64,000 bases of DNA from Xestospongia muta (Eukaryota > Porifera > Demospongiae > Haplosclerida > Petrosiidae): contig OY848917.1 in NCBI GenBank assembly GCA_963693285.1, forward strand, positions 17,469,245 to 17,533,244. The letters are read 5' to 3'. This document shows positions 55,801 to 64,000 of this stretch, in pieces. Each line of letters starts with the position of its first letter. Within the stretch, counting starts at the first letter, position 1. The notes beneath the pieces were generated by a model that saw only the letters and a program-made list of their open reading frames with translations, made no database searches and had not been told where the DNA came from. The position numbers and the translations under genes were made by a program.

Positions 55801-58800
55801 AGGTAAAGGATTTTAGAAATTTCATGAACCACATCAAACCCGGTTATAATTCTACAACCAAAAAAGCAGTCCATTGCACTTATTCAACAATAATTAATTG
55901 ATTAGCATATAATGGCAAGTAAATTATCAATCACAGAGGGACCCACAAATATTGCCTTGTGTAGTAATTTGGACTACTATTGTTATACCAGTATTTACAT
56001 TTGCACTGACTCCAGACAAGAATTAGACAGTGACTTCCTTAGCAGCTTTGACCCAATTTTCCTACAAAATGTTCTTCCTTTAACTGACTGACTGTATTTA
56101 TATTTAACATTTGAATAATATTATAGCTATCATATAACGTATAAACTAGCCTTCAAAACTAGCTACTCACGGTAATTTCGGTAAAATCTTTCTCTTATGT
56201 CTGTGATAAAACTTCAATCCTACCGCCATTTTGATAGTTGACCACACCCAGCATACATGTGAAAATTCCAGTGGTCAGTGGTATGTCTATACTTCACTTA
56301 TGGACAATACAGCTAACTTCAAAAGTATATATCACATGTGATTTTTGAAATTATCAGTAGATACGCAAGTTAAAAGGGATCAATACGGTACTTGAAATTT
56401 TGAAATCTGATGAGTAATAAGTAAGTTAGAACAAAAAAAACGAAGTGCCAGGTGAACGCGAATGGACTTTATTGTTATAGCAGTATTTACAATGACTCAT
56501 TTTGAAGATCTTAACTGGTAGTTGTCAAGCTTTTTTTTAATAATGGCATGCATCGAAATCATGTCACCATCTAAGCTTTGGCTTTCAAGATTTTTGCTAG
56601 CTGTTCATTTCATTCGACTTTATATTATTGTCATAAATAAAAGCTCATGTAATATATCTTTCATCATTATTGTAATTAAAGCACTACAAGGCACACAAAC
56701 TGATAAAAATAGCACAAAAGCTCACCAGGAATAACAAAATAGATAGCAATTTATGCAAAACAAATTTTCTACCAATCAATTATTTACAAGTAGATGTGGT
56801 CAATTCCACATGTAACATTTTCTTACTTGCTGATAAGAAAAGAAGATCGAAGAAAGGTAAGTAAACTCTATTGTTTGCAATTGATGATTCTACTTCATCA
56901 AGAACATTGTCTTTTTCATTGTTGATCAAACATCTATCTCTTATTACTCAATAAAGCTTAGACAATAAGGGGGCATTATAAAGAATTAGGACCATGAATT
57001 CCCCTTATAGAAGACTGGTGAGACCCTCCATCTTGCAAAACTTGTAGAAATATTTTTTTAAAGTTTAACGTATGGCATATAACAGCTGTGATGAAACAGT
57101 GAAGAATCCATTGATCCACCTCCAATGAGTAATTAAAATGACATATCAGTTGAGGCCTAAGCTGAATTATCATCTGTCATTAAGTTTAGCTCCTCATAAA
57201 GAAATATCCACTACTGTTGACTACTTTCAAACTAGCTAAAATAGGATCTGTCATTAAGTTATATTCCATCTACTACAATAACTGTACACATTTCTAAACC
57301 CTCAGAACAAGCATATAAACAACTGGACTCACAATACACAAGCCAAAGAACAATAATACTGTAATAGTTTGAATCAAAATTTGCTATTTACAATTCAACA
57401 ATTATTTAACAAGAAATGTAAATTTTTTATTGTATAGTTTAAAAACCTAAAAGTGAATTTGTTTCATCATAAAGGATGGCTTATGTTAGCATGTCTGAGT
57501 TGAGAAGAGCTTTTCATTAAAAAATCTTGTTGTATGCATGGAATGTAAGATGAGGTACTGTAAATCGAGAAACTTTCACGACAGGATATTTTTGCAAATT
57601 GGTGAAATTGTGTAGTATGCCAGGTGTAGAGCATTAGGTATAATTGATAAGTTAATAACAGGCCCCCTCTGGTGTCATTTGCAGTTGATCTCAACTTCTA
57701 TTTTAACCATGAGTGAAGTTTACACAAGCATGAAGGAGAAGTTTAAGGAATGGGGTGAAGATGCTAAAACAATTGTTGAAGGATGTGCAAATTTACTACC
57801 TCAGCATGAAGCTAATGACGATGTTTACAAAGCTCTGTTCACGGAAACAGAAAATGATGCAATGGACAATGGTACAGGAATTGTTGCAACTCCTTTTTAA
57901 AGGTTTTGCTGCTATTGTGCAACGCCTTCTTATAGACCATTTACCAGGAGAGATGTATCACTCTGTTACAGTGCTGACTACTAATGTGAGTCCTGAGCGT
58001 GATTTTGCAATGCTTGACCGTTTAATGCCTGAGAAGCCCAATACAACTCACATTGCTCTAGAATATCTAACATTATTCTCCCATAATCAAACTTCTACAT
58101 GGCTACAGTTCAAGTTGCGTAATGAAAGAGAGAAACTTCTAAAGGCTGCTTGTACCCTTTCTCCGCTACAGAAGAATAGATTTTTAAAGCTAAGAGAGGA
58201 AATTAGAGTTAAGCGGCAAAATGCAGTGAAGAGGAAAGAGGAAAAGTACTTTAAGAAGAAAGAAAAGGAAATTAAAATGAAAGAGGCACTGACTAAAAAG
58301 ATTCAGCAGATGGGTTTATGGACATCGAAGAAGGAGGTTGAGGAGGGCTTACGACAACTAAAGTAAGCCAAGGCAAAGTATGATGTCTTGAAACTTCAGA
58401 TAAACTTCCATAAGAAGGTACTAGAACAGTCCCATGATGATAAGAGCGTATTTGTCTTCTCCCACAAAGGAAAGCAACATTCTCAAACTCAGCTGTTCAG
58501 TAACTTACTAAGACTCTTGACTACAGAACAGCAATCACTCACTATTATTATTTGTATGCAATCCTGAGCTCTTAGTGAACAAGAGAATTGATCACTTGTT
58601 TGGATCTGATGAAGGACTTCAGTGGTACAAAGGTACTAGAATACTTGGAAGACAGTCAATATAGTTTATGACTTAGAAGATACTGATTACCTCTTTCCTC
58701 TACTAGAAGATTTAGCAAATGGTGACCCTCATGTTTTTGATCATTAATGGTTTTGTAATAGACAAATTTCTTGAATTTTGTCAGTTCTTTTCTAAATGAT

Positions 58801-61800
58801 TTTTTAAAGATAACCATTTTTATACTTAGTACTTTAAAGCCCATAAAAATGCTTCATGCTGCAGATAATCATTTTTAGTATTTTAACAACATTTTACCTA
58901 TGATTGTGCCATCCACTGTATAATATCTAATTACACGAAACAAGGAGAAAAATTATGATTTTTTTAAGCACGAAAAGACAAGAAATAAACGGTTCTTTTT
59001 AGAAAGTATACAGTATTGGTATCATCTGAATCCCCTTGATACCCTTTGGATGTCCAGGAGCAGAATCTGCAATCAACAGAATGATATAACTATTTTTGAA
59101 AATTTATGGTAATCACTACTTTTATTATTGGCTTATAGTGCAAACTACAATCAATATGTGTGTATTTATGTATTAAGGAACCATCATGTTCAACATTCAA
59201 GAGTGCAGGAAATTTACCACAGGTACATATGTATGTATGTATGTTATAACATGGCCATGAGTGCATAAGTTAATTTATAAACATAAGCGCACGACTTTTC
59301 AAAACTTAATTCACCAAACGTTTCGACGGCTATACAGCCATTTTCATCATAATGACACATTTCATTAACCATTCAGTAGCTAATTTACAACTTTTTTCAT
59401 CAAATAGAAACTCCGGTAACCGTCAGAAACACAGAAACACAGAATTTAGTCCATGTAACTTTGTTACTGTTGTAGAAAAGGAAAAGAGCTAATGAACAAG
59501 AACAAGAACATGATGGATGGTTCAGTAAGTAGTGATTAGCTTTTTGTATTGCTTTTAATGCTGTTATAGAGTACGAGTATGATAATAGTAGTCAGGTTAA
59601 TCATAGTTCACCAGTAAGTAATGATTAGTTGTTTTGTGATGCGTTAAGTGTTTTGTTACTGTAGTAGCAGACTATTGCAATAACTGTACACATTTCTAAA
59701 CCCTCAGAACAAGCATTTAAACAGCTGGACTCACGGTACACAAGCCAAAGAACAATAATACTGTAATAGTTTGAATCAAAATTAAAATTTGCTATTTACA
59801 ATTATTCAACAATTTAACAAGACAATGTAAATTTTTATTGTATAGTTTAAAAACCTAAAAGTGAATTTGTTGTTTCACCATAAAGGATGGCTTATGTTAG
59901 GATGTCTGAGTTGAGAAGAGCCTTTCATTAAGTTATGTGCATGGAATGTAAGACTTTCTTGTAGCACTAGAGAGCCAAATTTAATACTGTATAGTGGGGG
60001 TTTTTTCGGGGGGGGGGGGGGGACAAAATTTTCGTGGTTTTCATGGTTGAGAAACAAATCACATAATATTTACCCATGAAAGTTAATTAGATGCAATGTG
60101 TCACACCCATTCATGTGCACACGTGGCTGCATGCACGTTATCACGTTGTTGATCAGCGAGTCTTAGATTCAGTATGGCCTTATTTCAATACTTCAATAGG
60201 GAAAAGAACAATCTATCCGATCCTCATGGCCCTTTAGCACAATCTGTACCATCAACTCCGATTGCAGCTGCCAACTTGGAAGTTCACTCTGTTATAGTCA
60301 CACAACAACAAAAAGAGAGGCCAATATCCAAAGTACACTCCTGAACAGAAGTCGATGATTGGAAAGAGAGCTGCCGAGCATTTGTACACCACGTGTATAA
60401 GGGGTGTGGTTTAGACTAGATCGCTTGATCACGAAATTTTTACCACAAACCAAAAAAATTTCTGATGTCCACGAAAATTTTGCCCCCCCCCCCAAAAAAA
60501 CCCCACTATACAGTATATAAAGTGCACGTTTACAAAAATTTCAAATTTTTGAAAGGTTTAAATTTTAACATTTCCATTCTATACTTTTATATCTCACTAA
60601 GTCCTGAATGACAATTAACTCATACTACTTCCATTACTCACCAAGTTGCAAAAATAGAATATATACCAAAGAATAGTTTTAACTTGACAATTTAATAGGA
60701 GCTGGTGGATCCTTTGCAATTAATGTCACTCAAGATATGCTACTTTTAAAACTTCAAAGATCAATCCAATTAGACATAACATTCTCAGTGATGCCATATA
60801 CTGTATACCGGGAAACTTTAACGTCGGAATATTTTCGCAAATTGGTGAAATTGTGGTTTTTCGCACATATAAATTTCGCAAATTTATACCATGTTTCCAC
60901 ACACTTGCAATTATTACCATGTGACCACACCCACATCCTAAACACGTTTTCTCACATCTGGACTTGACAATGGAAAAGATGTTTGAAATGGACTCCTGTA
61001 TCAGAGGATACCATGTTTATAAAGAGGTATAGACATCCAACGGAGAATAAATCATTTTTTATTATTTGCCACACGGTCACCCATAATCAAATTTTCTGCT
61101 TAACCATTTGCCACACCCATAATTGTAAGAAATTGGCGAGGGATATTTTTACAAGGGAATTAAATTCATGAAATTTGCAAAAATTTTGCAACACAAATGT
61201 TTCCCGATATACGGTATAACAAAAAGAAGAGGGTTTGGAGTAGGAACCTCCCATGCACTTGATTAAATGCTACATTGCTTTCTCAGAAGTTGTCTTATTA
61301 TTTTTAGACAATGATTTATCATTGTTAATGGGGTGGGGCCAAATGTAAATAAACCATTAATGAAGTTAGATAAACTATCAGTTGATAATGCCTGGAATTT
61401 TCGTTTGTCAGCTAAAAGATGAAGTTTTATCATATTATGTATAGATTCATAATGCTCTAAGAAAGCTTATTCTGATAACTGTTTATAATTTGTTAATGCT
61501 TTGAATTTTGTGAGAAACAACTTTAGTGCTAAATATTAGTTGTAACATACGGTAAAGAGAAAATAAAGTCAAAGTGTGTATTTTTCTAACCAAGAAGCAA
61601 AAAAAATATAAAATAAGCAAACAAAACTTTGCTCAAGTTGAGTTTGCCCTAAATTATTATCGAAAAAACATTAACTCCTGAGATATTGTCTTAGCATTTG
61701 AATCAAGTGTGGGGGTGTCCCCGTTCAAAGCCTTTTCCTTGTCCTTATGCACCGGTGGTGATATATACAATCACTTGGAAAAGATAATTATTATCTGTAC

Positions 61801-62563
61801 ACAATACTTACAGTAATTTTTTAGATTTTGCTGCAGTCCCCACTAAGTCCTTAGCTTGAGGCAAGGATGATGACTCACCTAGATAAAAACAACTAAATAA
61901 ATTAACAGATACAATAATGGTTCAAAACGTTAGTCTATTTACAAAACTAGGCATACAGTTATTAATAAGGGTAATGTTATAAATCTATAACTAAATCATT
62001 TTATTGCAAAGTACTTTCTAATTAATGGCACTTATGTTGGTAAACTTTGCTAATACTGAAGACTCAAAAGCTAAAAAGCTATGGCTCTGCTAAAAAGCAA
62101 TATAAAAGTCAAAGAATATATAAACCTAAAATTAGTCACAGCACTAATTAGCACTTATAGACAAATTTCTGAACTAAAATGTATCCTCATTGTTTGTGTC
62201 ATTTATTAAATCATATACATGGCAAGTTTTATTCTTTATAGCATATGCTTTAAGGAACATTAATTTTCACATGTAGAAACAAAGACACTAAACATGTTTA
62301 AAGTCCTTCTTCATACTCCTAAAAACAAGGGGAAAATAGCTGATTCATAAGCTACACTACACACACAATCTGTTAATTCTAATGACCTTATTCCACTAAC
62401 AGTATAATAACTTTATATACACTGTATATATACTGTTAATATAGCTACTCATCACACATGTACTTACATGAGCTTTGTAGATCATTTAATTCTAGCAGGA
62501 GATTATCAAAGGAATCTTGATGAGCAATCCAGTCATGATCCCTACTCTTTTTAGCCCCTACAC
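37805..62563 (-). CDS. PINX1: PINX1-like telomerase-inhibitor/nucleolar protein, 3' exons
   Basis: Four minus-strand exons in order: 62563-62468, 61878-61812, 38317-38200, 38041-37805; phases agree and the last ends in TGA. Readable landmarks match PINX1: DWIAHQDSFDNLLLELN after the G-patch position, KFLKSKDLSMKSDTDMACVLGKRQ in the telomerase-interaction region, LQEYFSAKM, and a Lys-rich end (KSKSKKKRHKQNR). In animals PINX1 binds TERF1 and telomerase and works in nucleolar RNA processing. The first exons with the start and G-patch core were not found and must lie beyond the right edge. The intron 38318-61811 is about 23.5 kb and full of mobile elements. The small exons and join are inferred from homology. 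Confidence 0.75.
38590..40850 (+). mobile_element. hAT transposon remnant with BED finger and C-terminal dimerisation motif
   Basis: At 38731 a reading frame begins MAGCSTCSSPVWRYFTVD and continues ENKAICKVC, the start of a BED zinc finger; the second His pair is missing. At about 40690-40830 another frame reads LSAPAGSEPSERLFSTA followed by RHNRLLPKKVEMLLFL, the conserved hAT C-terminal block. GTGTTGTACC at about 38590 resembles a hAT terminus, but no matching right end was found. Between the two blocks the expected hAT catalytic core is not recognisable. Decayed and not functional. Confidence 0.7.
39390..40480 (+). pseudogene. Unrecognised coding remnant inside the hAT region
   Basis: Open stretches at 39508-39843 and 40092-40475 show coding-like composition. 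The first reads RIRELKKKFVDLVGLSTWEE, with DKIKEKF and LVEYRQKAMRYVG; the second includes IVFHISNKPSLLYEVTKVLT. They are interrupted by stops and separated by what may be introns. I do not recognise the family. It could be part of the hAT open reading frame, an unrelated element nested in it, or a captured host gene. Confidence 0.35.
40861..43469. other. No gene recognised; degenerate intronic DNA
   Basis: AT-rich sequence inside the PINX1 intron. A palindromic cluster of TATAGG/CCTATA words lies at 40930-41000. Short open pieces around 41205-41460 (EDQESFTRNQKLLMEEIAKP; EEYSLLKKSSF) and 42550-42950 look like eroded coding remnants but match no family I can name. Confidence 0.4.
43480..43832. 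mobile_element. MITE-like element with about 60-bp inverted repeats
   Basis: The left arm around 43480-43545 (GATGTTATGTATGGAATACAAACTACAACA..., given in part) is the reverse complement, with scattered differences, of the right arm around 43770-43832 (...TGTTGTAGTCTGTATTCCATAG). The interior is AT-rich with further GAATTG/CAATTC symmetry. No coding capacity. A second arm-like sequence in the left orientation follows at about 43850-43920, suggesting adjacent copies. Confidence 0.65.
44036..44844. other. No gene recognised
   Basis: AT-rich sequence between the MITE-like element and the ZMYM-type hAT. It may include the 5' end of that transposon, but no terminal repeat was identified. Confidence 0.4.
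44845..46272 (+). mobile_element. hAT transposase of the ZMYM1/DUF4371 type, frameshifted and truncated
   Basis: It begins MKRTLKDYWSAKSANDDN, a typical N-terminus for this group. A TTF-type zinc finger (QRWYKQYPWLEYSKELDAAF then CFACRFFHR) is split over frames near 45180-45270, and AGKAHTEAM appears at 45354 after another shift. The long open part from 45360 to 46200 covers the DUF4371 core with YFTVLADETKDISKREQLAI, CYDGASVMSG and THVHCCAHRLNL-like text (YVHCCAHRLNLILVDVAK). After about 46200 the similarity ends, and the C-terminal dimerisation region is missing. Inactive copy. Confidence 0.85.
46273..48194. other. No gene recognised
   Basis: Intronic DNA without a supported gene. It contains a low-complexity TTAATTAA-rich patch at about 47835-47895 and short ORFs without recognisable motifs. 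Confidence 0.4.
48195..48490. repeat. 41-bp minisatellite, about seven copies, related to 18308-18834
   Basis: Tandem units containing ATGGAGGAGTGTGACTTCAA and TACTCATGCGCTAAGGTT. The unit is one base shorter than in the first array (GGTTTTA for GGATTCTA), so no long ORF results; the last units return to the 42-bp form. The two arrays are about 30 kb apart in the same orientation. Confidence 0.9.
48577..49060. mobile_element. Non-autonomous Tigger/pogo-like element with perfect 20-bp TIRs
   Basis: The element begins CAGTGTAACCCACATAATTC and ends with its exact reverse complement at 49041-49060. TA dinucleotides flank both ends (48575-48576 and 49061-49062), the expected target duplication for Tc1/mariner/pogo elements. 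Length is 484 bp. The interior is less AT-rich and includes the start of a transposase at 48817. Confidence 0.93.
48817..48939 (+). pseudogene. N-terminal 40 codons of a Tigger/CENP-B-type transposase
   Basis: It reads MSLPKRDRGVYKSLTIKRKL, continues with EIINAVEKASPTKKKKEI and stops. This matches the CENP-B N-terminal/Psq helix-turn-helix that binds the element ends. The rest of the transposase, including the DDE domain, has been deleted, which fits an internally deleted derivative. Confidence 0.85.
49061..50587. other. No gene recognised
   Basis: AT-rich intronic DNA. Short ORFs, including one on the minus strand at 49563-49793, show no recognisable domain. Confidence 0.4.
50588..50812 (+). 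repeat. Left copy of a direct repeat flanking the Penelope-like element
   Basis: Shares long blocks with 53540-53744, for example TCATTTAAATACTAACAGT, TTATATTGATGTATTGA and GAGTTACTGGAATTTTGCTC. The right copy runs directly into a hAT C-terminal coding remnant, so the repeat is part of an older element split or duplicated around the insertion. Confidence 0.75.
50930..53190 (+). mobile_element. Penelope-like retroelement with GIY-YIG endonuclease, frameshifted
   Basis: The N-terminal region around 50990-51100 reads NHNLTEPQNNVLASRLNFAT, and 51235-51300 holds LPADKGNATVVLNR. Reverse transcriptase follows in pieces: a PKIHK motif near 51495 (GLPKIHK), then 51758-52417 with TDGTAMGSPLSPTVANIFME, the catalytic YVDDTF, AFLDVLV and YRKPTHTDRYL. 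The GIY-YIG domain appears near 52590-52680 as GVIYRIPCECGAVYIGETGQ. Several frameshifts separate these parts. The 3' end (about 53113-53150) has CTGATGAAGGCC...GGCTAAAACG, resembling the hammerhead-type core common in these elements. Retrotransposition-dead. Confidence 0.9.
53540..53990 (+). mobile_element. hAT C-terminal remnant with the right copy of the direct repeat
   Basis: From about 53745 a frame reads VEAFMKEMELSPDKK, and after a shift PLDWWKGHESSYPQVAKIAS then YVFAPATSVPTERDCSF, the standard hAT dimerisation block. It ends in a stop. The preceding 53540-53744 repeats 50588-50812. No N-terminal part is attached. Confidence 0.8.
54060..54800 (+). mobile_element. Decayed ZMYM-type hAT zinc-finger remnant
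   Basis: Reading frames broken by stops show KPAVVIQGPHQPCDCIFPKH near 54270, WLEYSSLVNRMYCFSCCLF near 54385 and KLHQHAKSSCLYLQADHH near 54525. Together they resemble the TTF-type zinc finger that precedes DUF4371 in ZMYM1-like transposases, as in the element at 44845. Too degraded to define ends. Confidence 0.6.
54801..57277. other. No gene recognised
   Basis: AT-rich intronic DNA with short ORFs and no domain that can be named. The part to about 55270 may belong to the decayed hAT element before it. Confidence 0.4.
57278..57521 (+). repeat. Dispersed repeat, copy 1 (second copy 59678-59932)
   Basis: About 250 bp shared with 59678-59932, starting AATAACTGTACACATTTCTA and ending near GAGTTGAGAAGAGC. 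Small indels separate the copies. No coding function is apparent. The unit probably belongs to a longer interspersed repeat. Confidence 0.8.
57555..57640. mobile_element. Solo end of the CTGTA-type TIR element
   Basis: TACTGTAAATCGAGAAACTT followed by GCAAATTGGTGAAATTGTG closely resembles the left end of the element at 60801. The opposite end was not found nearby, so this is a fragment or a diverged copy. Confidence 0.55.
57709..58566 (+). pseudogene. Uncharacterised sponge/cnidarian-type protein, frameshifted
   Basis: The frame from 57709 reads MSEVYTSMKEKFKEWGEDAK and stops at 57900. It continues in another frame with GFAAIVQRLLIDHLPGEMYH, SPERDFAMLDRLMPEKPNTT, HIALEYLTLFSHNQTSTWL and a long Lys/Glu-rich helix, to a TAA at 58364. 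Similarity-like text resumes after the stop (KYDVLKLQINFHKKVLEQS). I recognise the ERDF.xLDRL...KPN.T..AL pattern as a repeated protein family of unknown function in basal animals, often multicopy. One frameshift and one stop suggest a pseudogene or mobile-element cargo inside the PINX1 intron. Confidence 0.55.
58567..59289. other. No gene recognised
   Basis: AT-rich intronic DNA; nothing identifiable. Confidence 0.4.
59290..59360 (-). mobile_element. 3' end of a second Penelope-like element with hammerhead-like core
   Basis: On the minus strand the text TGATGAAAATGGCTGTATAG is followed by CCGTCGAAACGTTTGGTG. This has the TGATGA, stem, GAAAC order of a hammerhead ribozyme core, as found in the terminal repeats of Penelope-like elements. 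The GGCT...AGCC pair can form stem II. No reverse transcriptase is attached. Confidence 0.55.
59678..59932 (+). repeat. Dispersed repeat, copy 2
   Basis: Second copy of 57278-57521. A CTGTA-type TIR element begins a short distance downstream, as it does after copy 1. Confidence 0.8.
59987..60513. mobile_element. TA-flanked TIR element with G-run/C-run ends
   Basis: The left end CTGTATAGTGGGG runs into TTTTTTC and about 15 G, then CAAAATTTTCGTGG. The right end is its reverse complement (CCACGAAAATTTTG, C-run, A-run, CCCCACTATACAG). TA flanks both ends. Length is 527 bp. It contains a decayed transposase start. The G/C homopolymers make this a likely trouble spot for sequencing. Confidence 0.85.
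60174..60415 (+). pseudogene. N-terminal remnant of the element's transposase
   Basis: It reads MALFQYFNREKNNLSDPHGP, then LAQSVPSTPIAAANLEV, and stops at 60344. One frame over it continues GQYPKYTPEQKSMIGKRAAE, the start of a helix-turn-helix type found in transposases of multicopy elements in sponges and cnidarians. No catalytic domain is present. Confidence 0.6.
60801..61214. mobile_element. TA-flanked MITE with CTGTATACCGGGAAAC ends
   Basis: The left end CTGTATACCGGGAAAC and the reverse complement of the right end (CCGTATATCGGGAAAC, 61199-61214) match at 14 of 16 positions and are flanked by TA. Length is 414 bp. There is no coding capacity. The ends resemble those of the element at 59987, so both belong to one Tc1/mariner-like group. 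Confidence 0.82.
61215..61811. other. No gene recognised; PINX1 intron end
   Basis: Unremarkable AT-rich intronic sequence up to the PINX1 exon at 61812. Confidence 0.5.
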
Positions 62564-64000
62564 CTACATATAATAATAGTATGATAGTTTATAACATAGT
62601 AAGGAGGAGCTAATAACATCAGTCACTATGGTACATTCCATGTATAATGAACAAATTAATTACCTATATAATTTAAAGCAATACTGCAATGATTGCTATA
62701 TTTGGAATTTAATTTCCACTGATAATATCAATTGAGTTGTGCGACTTACAAAAAAAATAAAATTCAAAAATAAAATTTACATTTACTAAGGACAAGGTAT
62801 AATTATAAAAATTATTCTATTATTTTTAACGAGTAAAATTTTGAAATTGAAAAATTGGCTCAATCATCAGAGTAAACAGAACACTATACAGTAAAACCAA
62901 ACAAACTAGAAGCTTTGAAACATTATTAGCAAGAAACATTTTACCAATTTCAAAGATTGTAGCATATATGGAAAGCTAAGAGCATTTTTTCTTGTTGACA
63001 GCCGCCAATACTATCTGCAAACTGATAGATTATTCATAGCATCTGTGGGCATAGGAGTATCAATATAGTACCATTAGAGAGCTATTCTACTGTGCCATTA
63101 AGGCTCGTTCGCATAACGATGCAAAGATTTGCGTTACGTCACATCGTATACATACATTATTTTATGAACACAATGTATGCACAATACACAAATGTGACAT
63201 GTTGCAACACAAGGGTAGAATCGATTTCTATCTTGATGTTCCAAGCAGTACATTCAGCTAATTAGATTTCAATAACCACGTGTTTACACAGACCAATGTG
63301 TTTTATAACAGAGAAATTTATTGAGAGGTTGTTCCTTGTTTTCCTTGCTTATAGCAAGTATCTAGCCAAAGCTACAAGGATCCAAGACCACGAGAAAAAA
63401 CATAAATATAGGTGATTAGCCAGGTAACTGAAACTCTCCTTGTTGGAGCCATTGAATAAAAAAGAAGACACCCACCTTGTTCTTTGTTTCTGTTGCCTTC
63501 TTTGTTGTCTGTACACAAAGCAAGCTAGCAACACTTCAGCTTCCATTTTGAACTAATAAAGTTTATAATAATGAGGGCGGAGTTTTAGTTCACACGAGTC
63601 TGCTTGGTTATATGAACAGCATTGACGCGATGCTACGTGATGCCAAGAACACAATGTGACGCATATACAAACATAGTTTTGTGAACCCACGTTTAGGCTA
63701 TGAAAAGTTGAGATCTCTCATGGCAACAAAGTCTAAATTATAAACAAAAGATTGTAACTAACTCAGCATGACATGAATTTGCATCAATCATTGTTAAAGG
63801 GTTAATTATAAGCACACCTGTTGATTATGACATATGTATTGGCCAATCAGAATGGAGTGCTGGTTAGATAGCCAAAATTCATGAGTTGCTGGTCATGATC
63901 AAATAACCACTTTTAAAAGCTAGAAAGAATTGTTTATTTCAAATAGTAGAGGTATGAGTGGTTACAATAACTAGACTAATTACATGTACCACATGGTCTA
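62564..64000. other. PINX1 upstream intron or flank; one possible minus-strand exon
   Basis: No PINX1 G-patch exon was found here. At 63546-63470 on the minus strand an ATG opens MEAEVLLACFVYRQQRRQQK and continues QRTRW, with a possible GTGGGT donor. The basic stretch ending in RTRWV recalls the start of Harbinger-type nuclease proteins, but this is too short to assign. Short CpG-containing segments occur at 63100-63150 and 63575-63660. Confidence 0.35.

Noticed and set aside
63349..63546. First exon of PINX1 on the minus strand
   Set aside because: The basic stretch superficially resembles RRRKQKW, but the start, surrounding residues and missing G-patch do not fit.

Overview
The window is AT-rich animal DNA with very short introns (mostly about 50 bp), (TA)n tracts and many decayed DNA transposons. 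Delta-type Notch ligands (signal peptide, MNNL, DSL, EGF repeats, one membrane span) together with a PINX1 homologue make it metazoan. The compact introns, base composition and divergent DSL genes fit a demosponge such as Amphimedon, but the species is an inference.

Bases 1-36848 are one tandem array on the plus strand built from three kinds of gene. (i) Ig genes: signal peptide, one Ig-like domain, Ser/Thr/Pro-rich stalk, membrane span, and a cytoplasmic tail spread over many small exons. (ii) Short-tail Delta genes, whose roughly 65-residue tail carries VCYSTV and IVYETV. (iii) Long-tail Delta genes, whose roughly 215-residue tail carries many Tyr motifs. The order is Ig1, D1 (short, broken), D2 (long), Ig2 (broken), D3 (short, broken), D4 (short), D5 (long, fragment), an unrelated 1.8-kb insertion, D6 (short, fragment), D7 (short), D8 (long), Ig3 (broken), Ig4 (broken), D9 (long), Ig5. 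This looks like a repeated [Ig][Delta-short][Delta-long] block rearranged by unequal exchange. Complete exon chains can be assembled for D2, D4, D7, D8, D9, Ig1 and Ig5. D7 and D8 are open only if a 50-bp segment inside the MNNL coding region is spliced out; the other copies have it as an in-frame 51-bp GT-AG segment.

The two receptor families share cytoplasmic exons: Ig1 ends in the last exon of a long-tail Delta gene, and Ig3 shows a second, independent join to the same tail. Tails of both families are rich in Tyr motifs, several of which fit the ITIM consensus. A family of cell-surface proteins combining Notch-ligand ectodomains with immunoreceptor-like tails, interleaved with Ig receptors using the same tails, is the most interesting feature of the window.

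Bases 37805-62563 hold four 3' exons of a PINX1 homologue on the minus strand. Two lie at 61812-62563 and two at 37805-38317, so one intron is about 23.5 kb. That intron is filled with mobile elements: a BED-finger hAT, a ZMYM/DUF4371-type hAT, hAT remnants, a Penelope-like retroelement with a GIY-YIG end, a perfect-TIR Tigger-like element, two TA-flanked TIR families and a minisatellite that also occurs inside the Delta array. The PINX1 5' exons were not found and are probably outside the window.
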